From the NCBI RefSeq assembly GCF_001941445.1, contig NZ_CP009245.1, positions 2,565,992 to 2,629,991 on the forward strand: a stretch of DNA of 64,000 nt, in the 5' to 3' direction. Origin of the DNA: Corynebacterium aquilae DSM 44791 (GTDB lineage Bacteria > Actinomycetota > Actinomycetes > Mycobacteriales > Mycobacteriaceae). Below the pieces are notes generated by a model. The model worked only from the letters and a program-made list of their open reading frames with translations. It searched no databases and had not been told where the DNA came from. Position 1 is the first letter of the stretch. Each line of letters begins with the position of its first letter. The position numbers and the translations under genes were made by a program. Below are positions 16,503 to 25,586 of this stretch, one piece after another.

Positions 16503-17969
16503 ATGCAGACCACCGACCCCCATGCGACCCATCCCGCCATGCCGGGCGGGTCGCCTGTGGGTTCCGATCCGACAGATCAGTGGATCGAAGCCGCCGGCCA
16601 CGAGCATTTCCGGCAGCGCCACCCGGCGTTGGCGCTGGCCCAAGAAACCTTCATCGCGCCGCTGGCGCGGGCGCGCCGCACCGCGAGTTTTTTCACCACC
16701 TCCCCCGGCGTGATCACCCTCGTGACGGTCATTATTACGGTGGGGATTTTGGCGGCCGGTTTGTCGATGGCGCAGTCGAGTGTGCAGCGCCAGCAGCAGC
16801 TGGACATGCTGATCACCAACGCGGAGCCCATGAGCTATTCCGCCCACAACGTCTACACCTCCCTATCGATCGCGAACACCGCGGCGACGACCGGTTTCGT
16901 GCAGGCCGGGGTGGAGGATCAACTGACCCGGGCCCGCTATACCGAAGCGATTAAACGGGCCGGGGAGTCGCTGGCGGAAACCGCCGCCGGCATGTCGACG
17001 ACGCAAAGCCGCAGCAGCGACGAGCATGCGTTGGCGCTGATCATCGACATTCAGCAGCAGTTGAATATTTATGTGGGGTTGGTGGAGACCGCGCGCGCCA
17101 ACAACCGGGCCGGCAACCCAGTCGGTGCGGCCTATCTCTCGGAGGCCAGCACCCTGATGCGGGAAAGGATCCTGCCGGCCGCAAGTGACCTGTTCGTGCT
17201 GACCACCGGTGAGGTGATGACTAAGCAAAGCAACCTCTCCAAACCGCAGTGGGTGCCGATCTCTGGTTTGGTGGCTGCACTGGTGATGCTGGCGCTGGGC
17301 CAAATCTGGCTGTCAAAAAAGACCCGCCGGCGCCTCAACAAGGGCTTCGTCACCGCCACCGCACTGATGTTTGTGGCGCTGATGTGGGTGGGTTCCGCTA
17401 ACTATGTGACCTGGAAGGCCGGCACGGAAGGATTCGCGGAAGCCGCCGCGCCTTTGAATTCGCTGACCAACGCGCGCATCCGCGCCGAACAGGCCCACAC
17501 CCAAGAAACCCTGGCGCTGGTGCTGCGCCAGGAAGTCGGCGCCAGCGGCAACGACTTCGGGGAAACCATCCGCACCCTCAACCGGGCGCTGGACGAGTTT
17601 GAAGATTCCTCCCTGGGATCAAGCTCGCAAGCCATCGGGCATGTCTACAGTGCCCGCAGCGCCATCGACAAGTGGGTCACCGCCCACGAACAGCTCGTCA
17701 AGCTCCTCGCCGCCGGAAAATATCAAGAAGCCCTCCCCGCCGCCACCGGCCTGGGCGAAGGCTCCGAAAACTCCTCCGCCGCCGCCTTCCACGACCTGGA
17801 CGAAAACCTCGCCACCCTCATCGCCGACGCCCGCGCCAGCTTGCGGGCCTACATCCGCGACGGCGTCACCGCCGCCCGGGCAGTGCCCGCAGTCGTGCTG
17901 ATCCTGTCCTTCGTGTCCGTCGTCGCACTATGGCTGGGCATCCGCCCCCGACTGCAGGAGTACCTGTGA
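16503..17969 (+). CDS. glnX: GlnX, membrane signal transmitter of the GlnH-PknG system
   Basis: The protein has 488 residues. It has a cytoplasmic N-terminus of about 65 residues, a first membrane helix around TLVTVIITVGILAAGLSM, an extracytoplasmic helical domain (about 90-250), two closely spaced helices (about 255-300), a second external helical domain, and a last helix near the C-terminus. This matches GlnX (Rv0412c in M. tuberculosis), which carries the amino-acid signal from lipoprotein GlnH to kinase PknG. Its stop codon shares one base with the glnH start (TGATG), and pknG follows, so the three-gene order supports the call. Known partners and topology come from work in relatives. Confidence 0.88.
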   Translation: MQTTDPHATHPAMPGGSPVGSDPTDQWIEAAGHEHFRQRHPALALAQETFIAPLARARRTASFFTTSPGVITLVTVIITVGILAAGLSMAQSSVQRQQQLDMLITNAEPMSYSAHNVYTSLSIANTAATTGFVQAGVEDQLTRARYTEAIKRAGESLAETAAGMSTTQSRSSDEHALALIIDIQQQLNIYVGLVETARANNRAGNPVGAAYLSEASTLMRERILPAASDLFVLTTGEVMTKQSNLSKPQWVPISGLVAALVMLALGQIWLSKKTRRRLNKGFVTATALMFVALMWVGSANYVTWKAGTEGFAEAAAPLNSLTNARIRAEQAHTQETLALVLRQEVGASGNDFGETIRTLNRALDEFEDSSLGSSSQAIGHVYSARSAIDKWVTAHEQLVKLLAAGKYQEALPAATGLGEGSENSSAAAFHDLDENLATLIADARASLRAYIRDGVTAARAVPAVVLILSFVSVVALWLGIRPRLQEYL

Positions 17970-18961
17970 TGCGCCCCCACCTGCTCCGCACCACCTCCTG
18001 CCTGCTGCTGGCCACAGGGCTCACACTCAGCGCGTGCAGCACCCCGGAAACCCCCTCCATGCACGACACCCAAGACGCCCAACCCGTGACCTGGCCACTA
18101 CCGCCAGGGGCGGTGCTCGAACAGGCCGGCAGCGTCACCCCAGACCCCATCGAAGACGACGCCCTACCGCACGGCTCCCTCGCCCCCGACAACGCCACCC
18201 CCGCCGACCGGGTGCCCACCATCGTCGACCGCGGCTACGTCCTCGTCGGCGTCAACCAATCCCAAAACCTCCTGTCCTTCCGCGACCCCGTCACCGGCCA
18301 ACTCCAAGGCTTCGAAGTCGACATCGCCCGCGAAATAGCCCGCGACATCTTTGGGGATCCCGACCGGGTGGAATTCCGCTACGTCGACGCCAGCGACTTC
18401 CAAGAAGCCCTCGACACCGGCCGCGTCGACATGGTGCTGCGCTCCATGTCCATCACCGCCGCCCGCCAACAACACATGGCCTTCTCCGCCCCCTACCTAG
18501 CGACCAGCAAACAACTCCTGGCACTAACCCAATCCGGAGTCGACTCCGTCCGCGACCTCAACGGCCGCACCGTCTGCGTCGCCAACATGTCCACCGCCCT
18601 CGACCGCGCCCGACAAGTCGCCACCGGCGCCAACATCATCAAAGTCCGCAACTGGGCCGACTGCCTCGTCGCCCTCCAACAACACCAAGCCGACGCCATC
18701 CTCGCCGACGACGCCATCCTCGCCGGCATCGCCGCCCAAGACCCCTACGCCACCCTCGTCGGCAACAACCTCTCCCGCGAAAACTACGGGGTAGTCTTCC
18801 CCCTCCCGGCCGAAAAACCCGCAGCCGCCGGCGGCATCCGCCAAGTCAACTACACCCTCGCCCGCATCTCCCGCGACGGCACCTGGCAAAAAATCTACAA
18901 CCGCTGGCTCGGCCCCTACCAAGTCTCCGCCGGACCGCCCCCACCGGTCTACGACAACTAA
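17969..18961 (+). CDS. glnH: GlnH, amino-acid-binding lipoprotein
   Basis: The protein has 330 residues from ATG 17969, which overlaps the glnX stop. A signal peptide ends in the lipobox LTLSAC, so the mature protein is a lipid-anchored extracytoplasmic lipoprotein. Residues from about 75 form a type-3 solute-binding domain: VGVNQSQNLLSFRDPVTGQLQGFEVDIARE, VDMVLRSMSITAARQQHMAFSAPY, and NYTLARISRDGTWQKIYNRW. In relatives GlnH binds Asp and Glu and signals to PknG through GlnX rather than feeding a transporter. No ABC transporter genes are adjacent here, which fits that role. Confidence 0.92.
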   Translation: MRPHLLRTTSCLLLATGLTLSACSTPETPSMHDTQDAQPVTWPLPPGAVLEQAGSVTPDPIEDDALPHGSLAPDNATPADRVPTIVDRGYVLVGVNQSQNLLSFRDPVTGQLQGFEVDIAREIARDIFGDPDRVEFRYVDASDFQEALDTGRVDMVLRSMSITAARQQHMAFSAPYLATSKQLLALTQSGVDSVRDLNGRTVCVANMSTALDRARQVATGANIIKVRNWADCLVALQQHQADAILADDAILAGIAAQDPYATLVGNNLSRENYGVVFPLPAEKPAAAGGIRQVNYTLARISRDGTWQKIYNRWLGPYQVSAGPPPPVYDN

Positions 18962-18998
18962 CCCACAGCCCCACCAAAGAAAGCGAAAGGAGGAAACC

Positions 18999-21449
18999 AT
19001 GAGCAGGGACGAAGCCACCAGCCCCCAACAGCGCCCCGCCCCCGAAGACACCACCGGCCCCTTCGACATGCCCACCCAGGGCGGATACCTCATGCCCACC
19101 GGCGCCACCAACCACCCCGCCGACGACTTCGACATGGCCACCAGCGCCAGCCTTAATGCACCGGGAACCACCGGGGTACCCTTCGACCCCTTCGCCGACG
19201 ATGACGACGAACCCGAAATGGACCTCGCCGAACTCGACGCCCTGCTCGGCGGGCTCAACCAAGTCGCCCCCACCCCACACGACCCCGGCGCCAACTCCCG
19301 CAAACAAGCCCTATCCACCTTCCGCGAACGCCGCACCACCCTCCGCGAAGGACGCATGGTCGCAGACGGCATGGTGGAACTGCCCTTCCAGCAGCTTCGC
19401 GACCCCGAAGACTCCCTCATGGACCCCGCGGCGGAAATCGCCCGCGGAATCGCCGCCCCCCAACTATCCCCCGGCGACCTCGTCGCCGGCCAATACGAAA
19501 TCAAAGGTGTCCTCGCACACGGCGGCATGGGGTGGGTGTATCTCGCAACCGACCTCAACGTCTCCGGCCGGTGGGTCGTCCTCAAAGGCATGATCGCCGA
19601 CGCCAAACAACACGACCGGGCCGGCGCAGAAGCAGAACGCGAATTCCTCGCCGACATCACCCACCCCAACATCGTCAAGATTTTCAACTTCATCGACGAC
19701 CCCCGCGTCGACGGCGGCTTCATCGTCATGGAATACGTCGGCGGCCCCAGCCTGCTCACCCGCCAACGCCAACTCACCGGCGGCGTCCTCGACATCGACA
19801 TCGCCATCGGCTACATGCTGGAAATCCTGCCAGCCCTGGAATACCTCCACTCCCGCGGCGTGGTCTACAACGACCTCAAACCCGACAACATCATCGTCAC
19901 CGAAGACCAAGTCAAACTCATCGACCTCGGCGCCGTCACCGGCATCGGGGCCTTCGGCTACATCTTCGGCACCAAAGGATTCCAAGCCCCCGAAGTCGCC
20001 ACCGACGGGCCCAGCATCGCCAGCGACATCTACACCATCGGCCGCACCCTCGCGGCCCTCACCCTCGACCTTGAAGTCGTCGATGGGGTGTTCGCGCCCG
20101 GCATCCCCTCCCCTTCCGACTCGCCGCTGCTGCGCCGCAACCTGGCGTTCTACCGGCTGCTGCTGCGGGCCACCCACGAAGACCCGGCCAAACGTTTCGG
20201 CAGCGTGCGCGAATTGTCCGCCCAACTCTATGGGGTGCTGCGCGAAATTTTGGCGATCCGGGACGGCAAACAATTCCCGGCCCAGCATTCGCTGTTTTCC
20301 CCACAACGTACGACCTTCGGCACCAAGCACGTGGTGTTTCGCACCGACCAGCTGATCGACGGTATCGAAAGGCAAGTACAGATCACCGCCAACGAGGTGG
20401 TCTCCGCGCTGCCGGTGCCGCTAATCGACCAGGAGGACGTCGGCGCGCCCATGCTGACCGGTTCCTCCTATACGGAACCGCAAGAAGCTCTGGAAAACAT
20501 GCGGGCGGCGATGGCCAGCGAGGAGTATTCTTCCTCCGCTGAGCTGCCGTTGGGTGTGGTGCGCGCCCTGCTGGATTTGGGTTTCGTCGACGAGGCCCGC
20601 ACTTGGCTGGAATCCCTCAAACCCCGCTTGGGCCAGGACTGGCGCCACCAGTGGTATTCGGGGGTGACGGCGCTGCTGTTGGACGATTTCGAGCACGCGC
20701 AGGAAAACTTCTCCCGGGTATTAGCGATTGTGCCGGGCGAGTCCGCCCCAAAGTTGGCGTTGGCTGCTACCGACGAGCTGATCCTGCAGCAGCGTGGCTT
20801 GGGCCAGCAGGCGCTGCTCACCCCGGAGGTCACCGCCGCCTTGGGTGGTATCGGGGACTCCCTGGCGGAGGTTCCCCGCGACATGATGGATGAGCTCGAC
20901 AGCACCTGGTCGCACACCACCACCTCCTCGAAGTCTTTGCGTTTCCACTCGATGCGCCTGTACGCGCTGGTGTGGGCGACGAATCCGACGACCGTGTCCA
21001 GTGCTTTCGGATTGGCGCGGCAGCTGTTGGCGGAAAACCATGTGGAGTTGGCGGTGGATGCCCTCGATCGGGTGCCGCAGGCTTCCCGGCACCAGCGCAT
21101 GGCGAAGCTGACGACGATTTTGCATTTGGTTTCTGGGGAACCGCAGGCGTTGTCGGAGTCCCGGATTCGCCGTGCTGCCCGCCGGTTAGAGGAGATTCCC
21201 ACCAATGAGCCGCGTTTGCTGCAAATCAAGATTGCGGTGGTGGCGGCCGGGGTGAACTGGTTGCGGGCGCACGATTTGGATGCGGCGGCCTCCCGGGCGG
21301 ATCTGTTTGATGTGCCGTTTACGCAGCGGGGTTTGCGGCGGGCGCTGGCTGGCTCTTTGCGGCTATTGGCCCGCAATGCGCCTTTTGCCCGGCACCGTTA
21401 TGCGTTGGTGGACATGGCGAACTCGGTGCGCCCCACGACGTGGTTCTAG
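18999..21449 (+). CDS. pknG: serine/threonine protein kinase PknG
   Basis: The protein has 816 residues. AAAGGAGGAAACC precedes the ATG. Residues 1-150 are acidic and disordered and contain no Cys, so the rubredoxin-like CxxC metal site of mycobacterial PknG is absent. The kinase domain (about 165-430) has the glycine loop AHGGMGWVYLA, the catalytic Lys in VVLKG (about 196), YNDLKPDN with catalytic Asp about 292 in place of HRD, and IDLGA in place of DFG. These variants are typical of PknG. The C-terminal half is helical TPR-type sequence. In relatives the cytoplasmic kinase phosphorylates OdhI, which relieves its inhibition of 2-oxoglutarate dehydrogenase. Confidence 0.95.
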   Translation: MSRDEATSPQQRPAPEDTTGPFDMPTQGGYLMPTGATNHPADDFDMATSASLNAPGTTGVPFDPFADDDDEPEMDLAELDALLGGLNQVAPTPHDPGANSRKQALSTFRERRTTLREGRMVADGMVELPFQQLRDPEDSLMDPAAEIARGIAAPQLSPGDLVAGQYEIKGVLAHGGMGWVYLATDLNVSGRWVVLKGMIADAKQHDRAGAEAEREFLADITHPNIVKIFNFIDDPRVDGGFIVMEYVGGPSLLTRQRQLTGGVLDIDIAIGYMLEILPALEYLHSRGVVYNDLKPDNIIVTEDQVKLIDLGAVTGIGAFGYIFGTKGFQAPEVATDGPSIASDIYTIGRTLAALTLDLEVVDGVFAPGIPSPSDSPLLRRNLAFYRLLLRATHEDPAKRFGSVRELSAQLYGVLREILAIRDGKQFPAQHSLFSPQRTTFGTKHVVFRTDQLIDGIERQVQITANEVVSALPVPLIDQEDVGAPMLTGSSYTEPQEALENMRAAMASEEYSSSAELPLGVVRALLDLGFVDEARTWLESLKPRLGQDWRHQWYSGVTALLLDDFEHAQENFSRVLAIVPGESAPKLALAATDELILQQRGLGQQALLTPEVTAALGGIGDSLAEVPRDMMDELDSTWSHTTTSSKSLRFHSMRLYALVWATNPTTVSSAFGLARQLLAENHVELAVDALDRVPQASRHQRMAKLTTILHLVSGEPQALSESRIRRAARRLEEIPTNEPRLLQIKIAVVAAGVNWLRAHDLDAAASRADLFDVPFTQRGLRRALAGSLRLLARNAPFARHRYALVDMANSVRPTTWF

Positions 21450-21573
21450 CGGGACTGCCAGCCAAACTGCCCCCGGTGATGGGTGTTGCTGCGCTATGCT
21501 TGTCGGCACATCCTGTCATCACGTGGCCTGTCGCGTGGTGTCGCCGCAACGACGAGGAAGGTTGTGTTTGTCG

Positions 21574-21894
21574 ATGACGTATCCCGGCAACCCGTATTCC
21601 GCTAGCCCCTACCAGTCGCGTACTGTGCCGACCTACCTGTTTTGGTCTGTGCTGTCGGCGTTTTTGTTCCCCATCTCTGGGGTGTTTGCGGTGTGGGCGT
21701 CGACTCGTGTGGTTGAGGCTTTGGGAGCCGGGGATATGAACGCGGCACAGATGTATTCTTCCCGTGCCAAGACTTTAATGATTGTGTCTTTTGTGCTGTT
21801 CGTGGTGATGATTCCGGTGAGCTGGATGATGCAGAATGCGTGGGGGATGCTTGCCGGTTCGGGGTCTTTTGACTCCTCCGTGCAGTCTTACTAG
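21574..21894 (+). CDS. CD225/dispanin-type small membrane protein
   Basis: The protein has 106 residues from ATG 21574. An in-frame TTG at 21568 has better spacing from GAGGAAGG and may be the true start. A Pro/Ser/Tyr-rich N-terminus is followed by two helices: YLFWSVLSAFLFPISGVFAVWAS, then a loop VVEALGAGDMNAAQMYSSRAK, and LMIVSFVLFVVMIPVSWMM. The helix - small loop with A/S-rich AxxxSxxAK - helix layout is that of the CD225 superfamily. Its role in bacteria is unknown. It follows pknG by about 120 bases in the same direction and ends at a strong terminator. Confidence 0.75.
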   Translation: MTYPGNPYSASPYQSRTVPTYLFWSVLSAFLFPISGVFAVWASTRVVEALGAGDMNAAQMYSSRAKTLMIVSFVLFVVMIPVSWMMQNAWGMLAGSGSFDSSVQSY

Positions 21895-21907
21895 CAGGTA
21901 TTAAAAA

Positions 21908-21948
21908 GCGCTGCGGGCCTTAGGAGTTCTTCCCTAGGCCCGCAGCGT
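21908..21948. terminator. bidirectional terminator between the CD225 gene and ackA
   Basis: CGCTGCGGGCCT-T-AGG and CCTAGGCCCGCAGCG form a long stem around GAGTTCTTC. A-rich sequence lies on the left and GTTTGTTGT on the right, so it can terminate both convergent units. Confidence 0.8.
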
Positions 21949-21967
21949 TTGTTGTATCTGGGGTGGG

Positions 21968-23173
21968 TTATCGCTGTTGCTCGGCGAGTTTGACGGCGTA
22001 GCGGGCGATGGCGAGTTCTTCGTTGGTGGGGATGACGAAGACTTTGACTTGGGAGTCGTCGGCGGAGATTTCGCGTGCCCCATCGTTGGGTTGGGCGTTT
22101 TTCTCGGGGTCGATTTTGATGCCGAAGCCTTCGAGGTCGGCGAGCGCGTCGGCGCGCACGTCGACGGCGTTTTCGCCGACACCGGCGGTGAAGGTGATGG
22201 CGTCGACGCGGCCGAGGGCGATCATGTAGGAGCCGATGTAGCGGCGCAGCTGGTGGATGTAGACGTTGTAGGCCAGCCAGGCGTCTTGGTCTTCGTTGTC
22301 GATGCGGGCTTCGATGTCGCGGAAGTCGTTGACGCCGCAGAGGCCTTTGACACCGGAGTCGCGGTTGAGCAGTTTGTCGATGTCGTCGATGCTCATGCCG
22401 GCGGAGCGGTGGAGGTGGAAGACGATTCCGGGGTCAATATCGCCGGAGCGGGTGCCCATGACGAGGCCTGCCAGGGGGGTCATGCCCATGGAGGTGTCGA
22501 TGGCGCGGCCGCCGCGGATGGCGGCGGCGGAGGCGCCGTTGCCGAGGTGGAGGGTGATTTGGTTGACGGCGGCTGCGGGCATGTCCAGCATTTCGGGTAC
22601 GTGGGAGGAGACGTATTCGTGGCTGGTGCCGTGGAAGCCGTAGCGGCGCACGCCGTGTTGGGCGGCGATGTCGGCGTTGATGGCGTAGAGTGCTGCCGCC
22701 GGTGGCATGGAGTGGAAGAAGCCGGTGTCGAACACTGCGACGTGGGGTACGTCGGGCAGGAGGGTGCGGGCGACTTCGATGCCGTCGATGTTGGCGGGGT
22801 TGTGCAGCGGCGCCAGGGGGATGAGGTCCCGGATCATGTCGAGGATCTCGTCGGTGATGATTTCTGGCTGGGAGAACAGGATGCCGCCGTGGACGACGCG
22901 GTGGCCGACGGCGGTGATGTCGACGTCTTTAATGCCGCAGCCGTGCTCACCCATGAGGTTGAAGGCCATGTCGAGGCCGACGGAGTGGTCGGGGATGGGG
23001 GCGTTGAGGGTGTATTTTTCGCCCTGGTATTTGAGGGTGATTTTTCCTTCGGGTTCCCCGATTTGTTCGACCAGTCCGGAGGCGAAGGGGTCGTCGGTTG
23101 CGTGTTTGGTGGGGTCGACGAGTTGGAACTTGATGGATGAGGATCCGGAGTTCAGTACGAGTGCGAGGCTCAC
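21968..23173 (-). CDS. ackA: acetate kinase
   Basis: The protein has 401 residues. Its GTG start overlaps the pta stop in GTGA, so the two genes are translationally coupled. Acetokinase motifs are present: [13 protein letters not shown] at the N-terminus, [44 protein letters not shown] and [12 protein letters not shown]. It makes acetate and ATP from acetyl phosphate and ADP, and works reversibly with Pta for acetate production and use. Length and gene order (pta then ackA) match C. glutamicum. Confidence 0.96.
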   Translation of the reverse strand: MSLALVLNSGSSSIKFQLVDPTKHATDDPFASGLVEQIGEPEGKITLKYQGEKYTLNAPIPDHSVGLDMAFNLMGEHGCGIKDVDITAVGHRVVHGGILFSQPEIITDEILDMIRDLIPLAPLHNPANIDGIEVARTLLPDVPHVAVFDTGFFHSMPPAAALYAINADIAAQHGVRRYGFHGTSHEYVSSHVPEMLDMPAAAVNQITLHLGNGASAAAIRGGRAIDTSMGMTPLAGLVMGTRSGDIDPGIVFHLHRSAGMSIDDIDKLLNRDSGVKGLCGVNDFRDIEARIDNEDQDAWLAYNVYIHQLRRYIGSYMIALGRVDAITFTAGVGENAVDVRADALADLEGFGIKIDPEKNAQPNDGAREISADDSQVKVFVIPTNEELAIARYAVKLAEQQR

Positions 23174-24576
23174 TTGCTGCTCCCAGCCTGGATTGCGGTG
23201 ATGGCGACGGTGTTGACGATGTCGGGGACGGTGGCGCCGCGGGATAGGTCGTTGACGGGCTTGTTCAGGCCCTGCAGGATCGGGCCGACGGCGAGGGCGT
23301 GGCCGGTGCGTTGTGCGGTTTTGTAGCCGATGTTGCCGGCTTCCAGGTCGGGGAAGATGAACACGGTGGCTTGGCCGGCGACTTCGGATCCGGGCATCTT
23401 CTTCTTGGCGACGCCCATGTCGACGGCGGCGTCGAACTGGAGGGGGCCGTCGACTTTGACGGTGGGGTCGAGTTCGCGGGCGTGCTGCACGGCGGCGATG
23501 GCGCGGTCGACGTCTTCGCCGCTGCCGGAGGTGCCGGTGGAGTAGCTGAGCATGGCGACTTTGGGGTCGATGCCGAACTGGGCTGCGGTTTTGGCGGAGA
23601 CGATGGCGATTTCGCCGAGTTGTTCGGCGGTGGGGTTGGGGTTGACGGCGCAGTCTCCGAAGGCCCAGAGGCGCCCACGGAGCACCATCAGGAAGATGGA
23701 GGACACCACGGAGGCGCCGGGGGCGGTTTTGATGATCTGGAAGGAGGGTTTGATGGTGTGGGCGGTGGTGTGGGCCGCACCGGAGACCATGCCGTCGGCC
23801 AGGCCCTTGTGGATCATCATGGTGGCGTAGTAGGAGATGTCCCGCATGGTCTCGCGGGCTTGCTCGATGGTCACGCCCTTGTTTTTGCGTAGTTCGGCGA
23901 ATTCTTCGGCGAACTGCTCGCGCATGGGGTCGGTCTCTGGGTCTTTGAGGTGCGCTTGGCTTAGGTCGAGGCCGAGTTCTTTGGCGCGCGCGGTGATCTC
24001 ATCGGGGTTGCCGAGGATGGTCAGTTCGCAGACTTTGTCTTTGAGCAGCTGGTCGGCTGCGGTGAGGACGCGATCGTCTTCGCCTTCGGGCAGGACGATG
24101 TGGGACTGGTATTCCTTGGCTTTGTTCAGCAGCCAGTATTCGAAGGTGACGGCGTTCATCACGGGCTCGACGCCGCGGCTGTTTTCTTCGATCTTGGCGG
24201 CGATCTCATCGATGTCGCCTTCGCGGATTTGGGTGCCGGTGAGTACGCAGGCGACGACGGCGCCGAGTTCTTCGGCGTGCACCTGGGACAACTCGACGCG
24301 GTAATCACCCATGTCTTCGCGGGTGTGCACCAAAAAGACCAGCGGGATGCCCAGGGCGGCGGCGGCTTTGGAGTCGAAGTCCAAAGAGCCGGTGCCTTGG
24401 AGGAGGACGTGGCCGTCTTCGAGTGGTTCGCTGGCGATGACGGCGGCGAGGGTGGGTTCGCCGGTGACCAGCGTGCGGTGCTTGAGCCCGAGGCGGTGTG
24501 CGAAGTCGACGACGTCGACGTCTTCGCAGGTGCGTCCAATGGAGGTGAACAATACGGACTTGGTTAGTGCTGTCAC
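23170..24576 (-). CDS. pta: phosphate acetyltransferase
   Basis: The protein has 468 residues from a GTG at 24576, preceded by GAAAGGA. It lacks the full N-terminal P-loop domain of the E. coli enzyme but keeps a DRTGG-like middle region (about 40-140). The catalytic PTA/PTB domain covers about 150-465, with [44 protein letters not shown] and [16 protein letters not shown]. It converts acetyl-CoA and phosphate to acetyl phosphate. In C. glutamicum the operon is controlled by RamA and RamB; I could not locate clear sites here. Confidence 0.95.
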   Translation of the reverse strand: MTALTKSVLFTSIGRTCEDVDVVDFAHRLGLKHRTLVTGEPTLAAVIASEPLEDGHVLLQGTGSLDFDSKAAAALGIPLVFLVHTREDMGDYRVELSQVHAEELGAVVACVLTGTQIREGDIDEIAAKIEENSRGVEPVMNAVTFEYWLLNKAKEYQSHIVLPEGEDDRVLTAADQLLKDKVCELTILGNPDEITARAKELGLDLSQAHLKDPETDPMREQFAEEFAELRKNKGVTIEQARETMRDISYYATMMIHKGLADGMVSGAAHTTAHTIKPSFQIIKTAPGASVVSSIFLMVLRGRLWAFGDCAVNPNPTAEQLGEIAIVSAKTAAQFGIDPKVAMLSYSTGTSGSGEDVDRAIAAVQHARELDPTVKVDGPLQFDAAVDMGVAKKKMPGSEVAGQATVFIFPDLEAGNIGYKTAQRTGHALAVGPILQGLNKPVNDLSRGATVPDIVNTVAITAIQAGSSK

Positions 24577-24958
24577 GTGGTGTCCTTTCGGTGACGTCGT
24601 CGTGCGCCGGGGTCGGGCGGTGGCATGCGGTTAGTGGCCACGCACGGTTTTCTTTGGTCCCACAGCTGGTTGTGCGGGACTGCGCGCCTGCTGGTGGTTG
24701 GCCGTGCCTTGTATGTTCTAAAGCCCCACCGCACGTCGTGTCGGGGCCTGTGGTGTGGCCTGAAACGACTGTGGCGGGACTTGTGATTCAACGCATAAGC
24801 CTACCGTGTTAGGCCCAACCTGGCACGGCGGACGGGAGCATTTTTCGCGCATTCACGCCCCACCTGGGATATCTCTGGTTATCTTGTCTTGCACGGCGCA
24901 GACTGCTGGAAGTTCTTTTCTTTTGCTCCCCTTCGACACCGTTGGCCATGACCGCAAA
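24577..24958. other. intergenic region upstream of pta
   Basis: This stretch of about 380 bases holds the pta promoter and the end of the accessory insertion, but no convincing gene. Small open frames on both strands lack ribosome sites and recognisable sequence. A TGTGATTCAACGCA element at 24782 matches only half of a CRP/GlxR-type site. Confidence 0.4.
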
Positions 24959-24991
24959 AACCGCGCCACCGAAAAGCTTCGGGACGCGGTT
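24959..24991 (-). terminator. terminator of the small anchored-protein gene
   Basis: On the minus strand AACCGCG and CGCGGTT form a stem around a 19-base loop that itself contains CGAAGCTTTTCG. The stem is followed by TTTTGCGG. It lies 20 bases after the stop codon at 25012. Confidence 0.65.
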
Positions 24992-25011
24992 TCATGGAAT
25001 CGGTGTTGAGG

Positions 25012-25371
25012 TTATTTCTCCGTCGGGGGCTGAACCGGGTTGGTGATGGTCGGCTTTTCGGCAATCTTGGACAGGCTCGGCTGCAAGACAGGGTCAGTGG
25101 TGGGCTGGTTGGTCGGCGGCGGAACAGGTGCCACGGTGGGCTTTTCCGGCACGACAGTCGGGACGGGCTTGACCGGATCAGCAGGCTTGGGGGCGGTCGT
25201 CGTCTCGATGGGCTTTGCGGCGGGTTCCGGCTTGTCGCTGGAGGCGGAGGAGCCGCCGTCGCCGACGGCCACGGCGATAACCAGCAAGATGGTGGCGATC
25301 AGGGCGCCGATCATGCGGTTGACGTCTTGTGCGTTGCGGGGGACGAGGTCGAGGATTTCGCCGAGCTTCAT
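25012..25371 (-). CDS. small membrane-anchored Pro/Thr-rich protein
   Basis: The protein has 119 residues. The ATG at 25371 follows an AAAGGAC patch. An N-terminal stretch MKLGEILDLVPRNAQDVNR is followed by one membrane helix (MIGALIATILLVIAVAV), and then a Lys/Pro/Thr/Glu-rich tail of about 75 residues with no folded domain. The architecture (short head, helix, PKT-rich linker) resembles that of the protein encoded upstream at 25587-26393 but without its C-terminal domain. I do not recognise a family. The N-terminal head resembles helices found in short putative cell-wall or tail-anchored proteins of Corynebacterium. Confidence 0.6.
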   Translation of the reverse strand: MKLGEILDLVPRNAQDVNRMIGALIATILLVIAVAVGDGGSSASSDKPEPAAKPIETTTAPKPADPVKPVPTVVPEKPTVAPVPPPTNQPTTDPVLQPSLSKIAEKPTITNPVQPPTEK

Positions 25372-25504
25372 AAGGTTTTGTCCTTTGGTGGTTCTAAGGG
25401 CTGGCCCCCGGTGGGGGCGCGTTGTGGTTTTATCCCATCACTTCCCCGGGGTGCGTGTCTGGGTTTTGGTGAAAATTTTCTTCATTGCCCACCGCAGTCA
25501 GGAA

Positions 25505-25536
25505 AACCCCTCAGCACCAGATGACACTGAGGGGTT
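25505..25536 (-). terminator. rho-independent terminator after the NPCBM-like gene
   Basis: AACCCCTCAG and CTGAGGGGTT form a perfect 10-bp stem around a 12-base loop. Read on the minus strand it is followed by TTTTCCTG. It ends the 25587-26393 transcript and separates it from the 25012 gene. Confidence 0.8.
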
Positions 25537-25586
25537 GGCGCATCTGCCGCGATGAAAGATGCGAGAGATTCAATTCCCGAGAGGGC

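Noticed and set aside
24782-24795. CRP/GlxR-type site upstream of pta
   Set aside because: TGTGATTCAACGCA matches only one half-site.
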